Positions 6,021 through 8,598 of a stretch of DNA of 8,598 nt are shown piece after piece; within the stretch, counting starts at the first letter, position 1; every line of letters starts with the position of its first letter. The notes below the pieces were generated by a model. That model saw only the letters and a list, made by a program, of their open reading frames with translations, ran no database searches and was not told where the DNA came from. The DNA is taken from contig CAZVIK010000175.1 of NCBI GenBank assembly GCA_964627045.1, positions 1 through 8,598 on the forward strand, written 5' to 3'. Origin of the DNA: CAZVIK01 sp964627045. GTDB lineage: Bacteria > Acidobacteriota > Terriglobia > Bryobacterales > Bryobacteraceae. The translations under genes and the position numbers were made by a program.

Positions 6021-8598
6021 TCAGCCCACCCGGATCACCACGCTCGCCGCCGGCAAACCCGGGGCGGTGGCGCGCAGCGTGGCCGGGCCGACCATTCCGG
6101 CCTTAGGACGCAGGATCGCCAGCGCGCGGCCGTGGAACGTCTTGGGATGCGGACTGCGGAAGCTGTGCACGTCTTTGGGATTGGCCGAGCCGGCGGCGGC
6201 CAGATCACACGAGCCGGTCACGGCGAGGGACACGGGGATTACGGCATCGGGCACAAGCTCCCCGGTCTTGTCGAGGACCTCGACGGTCACAAAGGCCAGA
6301 TCGCCGGGCAGGCGTTTGATGGCGGCGCGGTCCGCGCGGAGGCGCAGGCGCGCGGGCTTGCCCACGGTCTTGAAGGCCAGTTCCGCCACCGGCGCGCCGC
6401 CGGCCAAGGCGATCGCTTTGAGTTCACCCGCCGCGTAGGGCACTTCGAACTCGGCCGTCCAGCGGGACTCGTCGCCAACCGGTTTCGTTCCAATCTCTTT
6501 GCCGTTTAACGACAGCCGGACCTCGTTGGCGGAAGCGTAGACGCGCACGCGCAGGGGCTTCGACTCATGTCCGGGCCAGGTCCAACTGCGAAGTTCGTCG
6601 GACCAGCCCCAGGCGGAGATGGTCTCGGTGCGGCCCGCCGGGAGCGGCCGCTGCACGGCCATCTCCAGTTTGCTCATCCCCCAGAGGACCTTGCGGAAGA
6701 ACCACTGCGGCTTGGGCTCGCCGATGAGATCGACATCGCCGCAGTAACAGTTGAACCAAGGAAAACCGAGGCTGATGTTCCCCATGCCGGCCAGACCCGA
6801 AAAGACATTCCCGAGCCCGCCGCCGGGCGGCCCACCGGCCGCACCTTGCGTCCCTGCCGGCCCGCGTGCCGGCGCGTTGGGCGCGCCGCCGGGCCCGGCA
6901 GGCCCGATTCCGCCTCTTGCAGGCGCCGCCAGTTGCGCGTTGCCGATGGACGACTCTCCAAGGTGGTCCATGCCGGTCCACACAAAGTCGCCGATGACGT
7001 AGGGGTGCTTCTCGACGAGCCGCCAGTTCTCATGGGCGTGCTGCGGAAAGGACTCCGTTCCGAGAATGACGCGCTGCGGGTGGCGCTCGTGATCCGGTTC
7101 GTAATTGGCCCAGAGGTAGTTGTATCCGGCAACATCCAGGTGTTGAAACGCGGGGTCGAGCCCGGCGGCGGCGCGCCCGCCGTTGACACCGGCGGTGATG
7201 AGGCGCGTCGCATCGAGCGTGCGGATGCGGTCCACCAACTGCCTGGCGATTTCGACGCCGCGCGGCTCCAGGCGCTCCGGGATCTCGTTGCCGATGCTCC
7301 AAAAGACGACGCTGGGGTGGTTACGGTCGCGCCGCACCATCGCATCGATGTCGCGCTGCCACCATTCGGAAAAATAACGGTGATAGTCCTGCGCATTCTT
7401 CTGGCGCTCCCAGCAGTCGAAGGCCTCGTCCATGACGAGCATGCCGAGCCGGTCGCAGGCATCCAGGAAGGCCGGCGAAGGCGGGTTGTGCGCGGTGCGG
7501 ATGGCGTTGAAGCCGTGCGCCTTCATGAGTTCGACGCGGCGTTCTTCGGCGCGGTCGATGGCCGCGGCCCCAAGCAGGCCGTTGTCGTGGTGCAGGCAGC
7601 CGCCCTTCAGCTTGATGCTCTCGCCGTTGATGCGCAAACCGTTCGCCGCGTCCACTTCGATCCGGCGAATGCCGAAGGCTTCGGCCGCCGAATCGGAGAC
7701 CTTTCCCGCGTTGAGGAGTTCGACTTCGGCGCGATACAAGCGCGGGGCTGCCGGACTCCAAAGCTGCGGGTTGGCGACGCGAAGGGTCACTTCCGCACGG
7801 GCGTTCCCCCCGGCGGCGATCGATTGCGTGGCTTCCTCCAAGCCGGCCGGCGATCCGGCCGGATCGAGGAGGCGCACGCGCACGGCCACGTCCCTCGCGG
7901 AGGGACCGCGGTTTTCGATTTCGACGGCGGCCTTGACGGTGGCGCCGGTGGCGGAGATTTCCGGTGTGGCGATGTGCACGCCCCAAAGCGCCAGCCGCAC
8001 GGCTCCCGTCGCGTTCAGCCAAACGTGACGGTAGATGCCGGAGCCGGAGTACCAGCGGCTGTTACGGCCTTCGTTCCTCACCCGCACCGCCACAACGTTC
8101 GCGCCGGTGCGGCGAACGTGAGGGGTCAGGTCGTAAGCGAACGCCGTGTAGCCGTAAGGGTGGTTGCCCAGGTGGACGCCGTTCAGCCAGGCATCGCCGT
8201 TCATGTAGACGCCGTCGAACAGGATTTCCAGTTGGCCATCGGCCGGGAGTTCCGCTGCCGAGAAGCGTTTGCGATACCAGCCCGTGCCGCCCACGAACCA
8301 GCCTGTATCGCGGCCGCCCGCGCTGAGACTGGTGTCGAACGGCCCCTCGCGCGTGGGCAGGCCCTCGGTGGTCCATAGCGAAGCGGCGCCGCTGGACTCC
8401 TCCGGCGCGGCGGGCAGGCTCTCGACGCTGAAATCATGAGGCAGATCGAGCGTACGCCAGGCGGAGTCGTCGAACTCCGGCCGTTCGGCGCCGGGTGCGT
8501 CCCCGCGCAGGAAACGCCAACCGCTGTCGAAGGGTTGCGCGCGCCGGGCCGGGGCCACCAGAGACCGGCCACCGCGCGCGGGCGCCCCGCTGCCGGCG
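6021..8598 (-). CDS. Glycoside hydrolase family 2 protein (beta-galactosidase-like), 5' end probably outside window
   Basis: Residue numbers count from a possible GTG at 8558 (845 codons), but the frame stays open to the right edge, so the true start and any signal peptide probably lie beyond. GH2 enzymes release terminal beta-linked sugars (galactose, glucuronic acid, mannose) with retention of configuration. Domains: sugar-binding jelly roll ~8-190 (FDSGWRF, WYRKRF, DGVYMNGDAWLNGVHLG, GSGIYRHVWL); Ig-like domain ~195-300; TIM barrel ~305-630; C-terminal Ig-like domains ~640-735 (ISAWGWSDELRSWTWPG) and ~737-845. Both GH2 signatures are visible: NAIRTAHNPPS...LDACDRLGMLVMDEAFD (351-381) and DRNHPSVVFWSIGNE (411-425), giving acid/base E425. 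E502 in LGTESFP is the probable nucleophile. Residues ~543-592 form a Gly/Pro/Ala-rich insertion. Architecture favours beta-galactosidase, but substrate is not determined. The stop is 98 bp before the next gene. Confidence 0.93.
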   Translation of the reverse strand, partial: AGSGAPARGGRSLVAPARRAQPFDSGWRFLRGDAPGAERPEFDDSAWRTLDLPHDFSVESLPAAPEESSGAASLWTTEGLPTREGPFDTSLSAGGRDTGWFVGGTGWYRKRFSAAELPADGQLEILFDGVYMNGDAWLNGVHLGNHPYGYTAFAYDLTPHVRRTGANVVAVRVRNEGRNSRWYSGSGIYRHVWLNATGAVRLALWGVHIATPEISATGATVKAAVEIENRGPSARDVAVRVRLLDPAGSPAGLEEATQSIAAGGNARAEVTLRVANPQLWSPAAPRLYRAEVELLNAGKVSDSAAEAFGIRRIEVDAANGLRINGESIKLKGGCLHHDNGLLGAAAIDRAEERRVELMKAHGFNAIRTAHNPPSPAFLDACDRLGMLVMDEAFDCWERQKNAQDYHRYFSEWWQRDIDAMVRRDRNHPSVVFWSIGNEIPERLEPRGVEIARQLVDRIRTLDATRLITAGVNGGRAAAGLDPAFQHLDVAGYNYLWANYEPDHERHPQRVILGTESFPQHAHENWRLVEKHPYVIGDFVWTGMDHLGESSIGNAQLAAPARGGIGPAGPGGAPNAPARGPAGTQGAAGGPPGGGLGNVFSGLAGMGNISLGFPWFNCYCGDVDLIGEPKPQWFFRKVLWGMSKLEMAVQRPLPAGRTETISAWGWSDELRSWTWPGHESKPLRVRVYASANEVRLSLNGKEIGTKPVGDESRWTAEFEVPYAAGELKAIALAGGAPVAELAFKTVGKPARLRLRADRAAIKRLPGDLAFVTVEVLDKTGELVPDAVIPVSLAVTGSCDLAAAGSANPKDVHSFRSPHPKTFHGRALAILRPKAGMVGPATLRATAPGLPAASVVIRVG
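6783..6932 (-). other. Gly/Pro/Ala-rich low-complexity insertion in the GH2 catalytic barrel
   Basis: Residues ~543-592 lie between the barrel motif FVWTGMDHLGES (525-536) and FPWFNCYCGDVDLIG (599-613). In GH2 relatives I know, these two are separated by a short loop. The insertion is collagen-like in composition (for example GPAGPGGAPNAPARGPAG) and ends in a Gly-rich GLGNVFSGLAGMGN stretch. It keeps the reading frame and conserved motifs resume on both sides, so it is an in-frame insertion rather than a frameshift. Confidence 0.7.
7851..7866. repeat. 16-bp perfect palindrome within the GH2 gene
   Basis: CGATCCGGCCGGATCG is its own reverse complement. It is directly preceded by a second CCGGCCGG copy (7843-7850), so the region is also a short imperfect tandem repeat. 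It encodes part of a PAGSPAG sequence in the Ig-like domain. Most likely a by-product of GC-rich codon use. Confidence 0.45.

Noticed and set aside
6567..8378. A 603-codon open frame on the plus strand opposite the GH2 gene
   Set aside because: The minus strand carries both GH2 signatures and all catalytic motifs. The plus frame has no recognisable family and mirrors the codon bias of the GH2 gene.
2857..8598. A polysaccharide utilization locus built from the GH2 enzyme and the secreted Ig-like protein
   Set aside because: No SusC/SusD pair, transporter, regulator or second carbohydrate enzyme is visible, and the two genes appear to have separate promoters.

Overview
The window looks like ordinary chromosomal DNA from a GC-rich Acidobacteriota bacterium, most likely of the Solibacter/Bryobacter group (Bryobacterales). 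The strongest taxonomic clue is the 1021-residue secreted protein on the minus strand, whose C-terminal ~220 residues look like TIGR03437, a domain especially abundant in 'Candidatus Solibacter' relatives. The two plausible -10 elements (TAAAAT and TAGAAT, with no recognisable -35) and the third-position GC bias are compatible with this, but no 16S gene or other marker is present.

Plus-strand left block (1-2817). The window opens inside the last 61 codons of an IscA/ErpA-type iron-sulfur assembly protein. After a 67-bp gap comes a tightly packed cluster: murQ (MurNAc-6-phosphate etherase, cell-wall recycling), overlapping by 8 bp murA (UDP-GlcNAc enolpyruvyl transferase, first committed step of peptidoglycan synthesis), and 14 bp later a single-domain rhodanese. 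murQ and murA act on the two sides of the amino-sugar pool: MurQ returns recycled MurNAc-6-P to GlcNAc-6-P, and MurA commits UDP-GlcNAc to new peptidoglycan. The rhodanese probably shares the transcript, but its link to the wall genes is unknown.

Minus-strand right block (2857-8598). It converges on the left block, with a 39-bp junction holding a perfect 8-bp inverted repeat that probably ends the minus transcript. Read in its own direction, it begins with a GH2 glycoside hydrolase (beta-galactosidase-like) whose 5' end is open at the window edge. After 98 bp containing a probable promoter comes the large secreted multi-Ig-fold protein ending in TIGR03437. One is a polysaccharide-degrading enzyme and the other a surface or secreted protein, but nothing shows that they work together.

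I see no RNA genes, CRISPR array, insertion sequence, phage gene, attachment site or origin. All gaps between genes are below 100 bp. The window does not appear to hold an undescribed system. The points most worth a second look are a Gly/Pro/Ala-rich insertion in the GH2 catalytic barrel, a possibly leaderless murQ start, the unassigned middle of the 1021-residue protein, and a perfect 9-bp hairpin at the start of its TIGR03437 domain.
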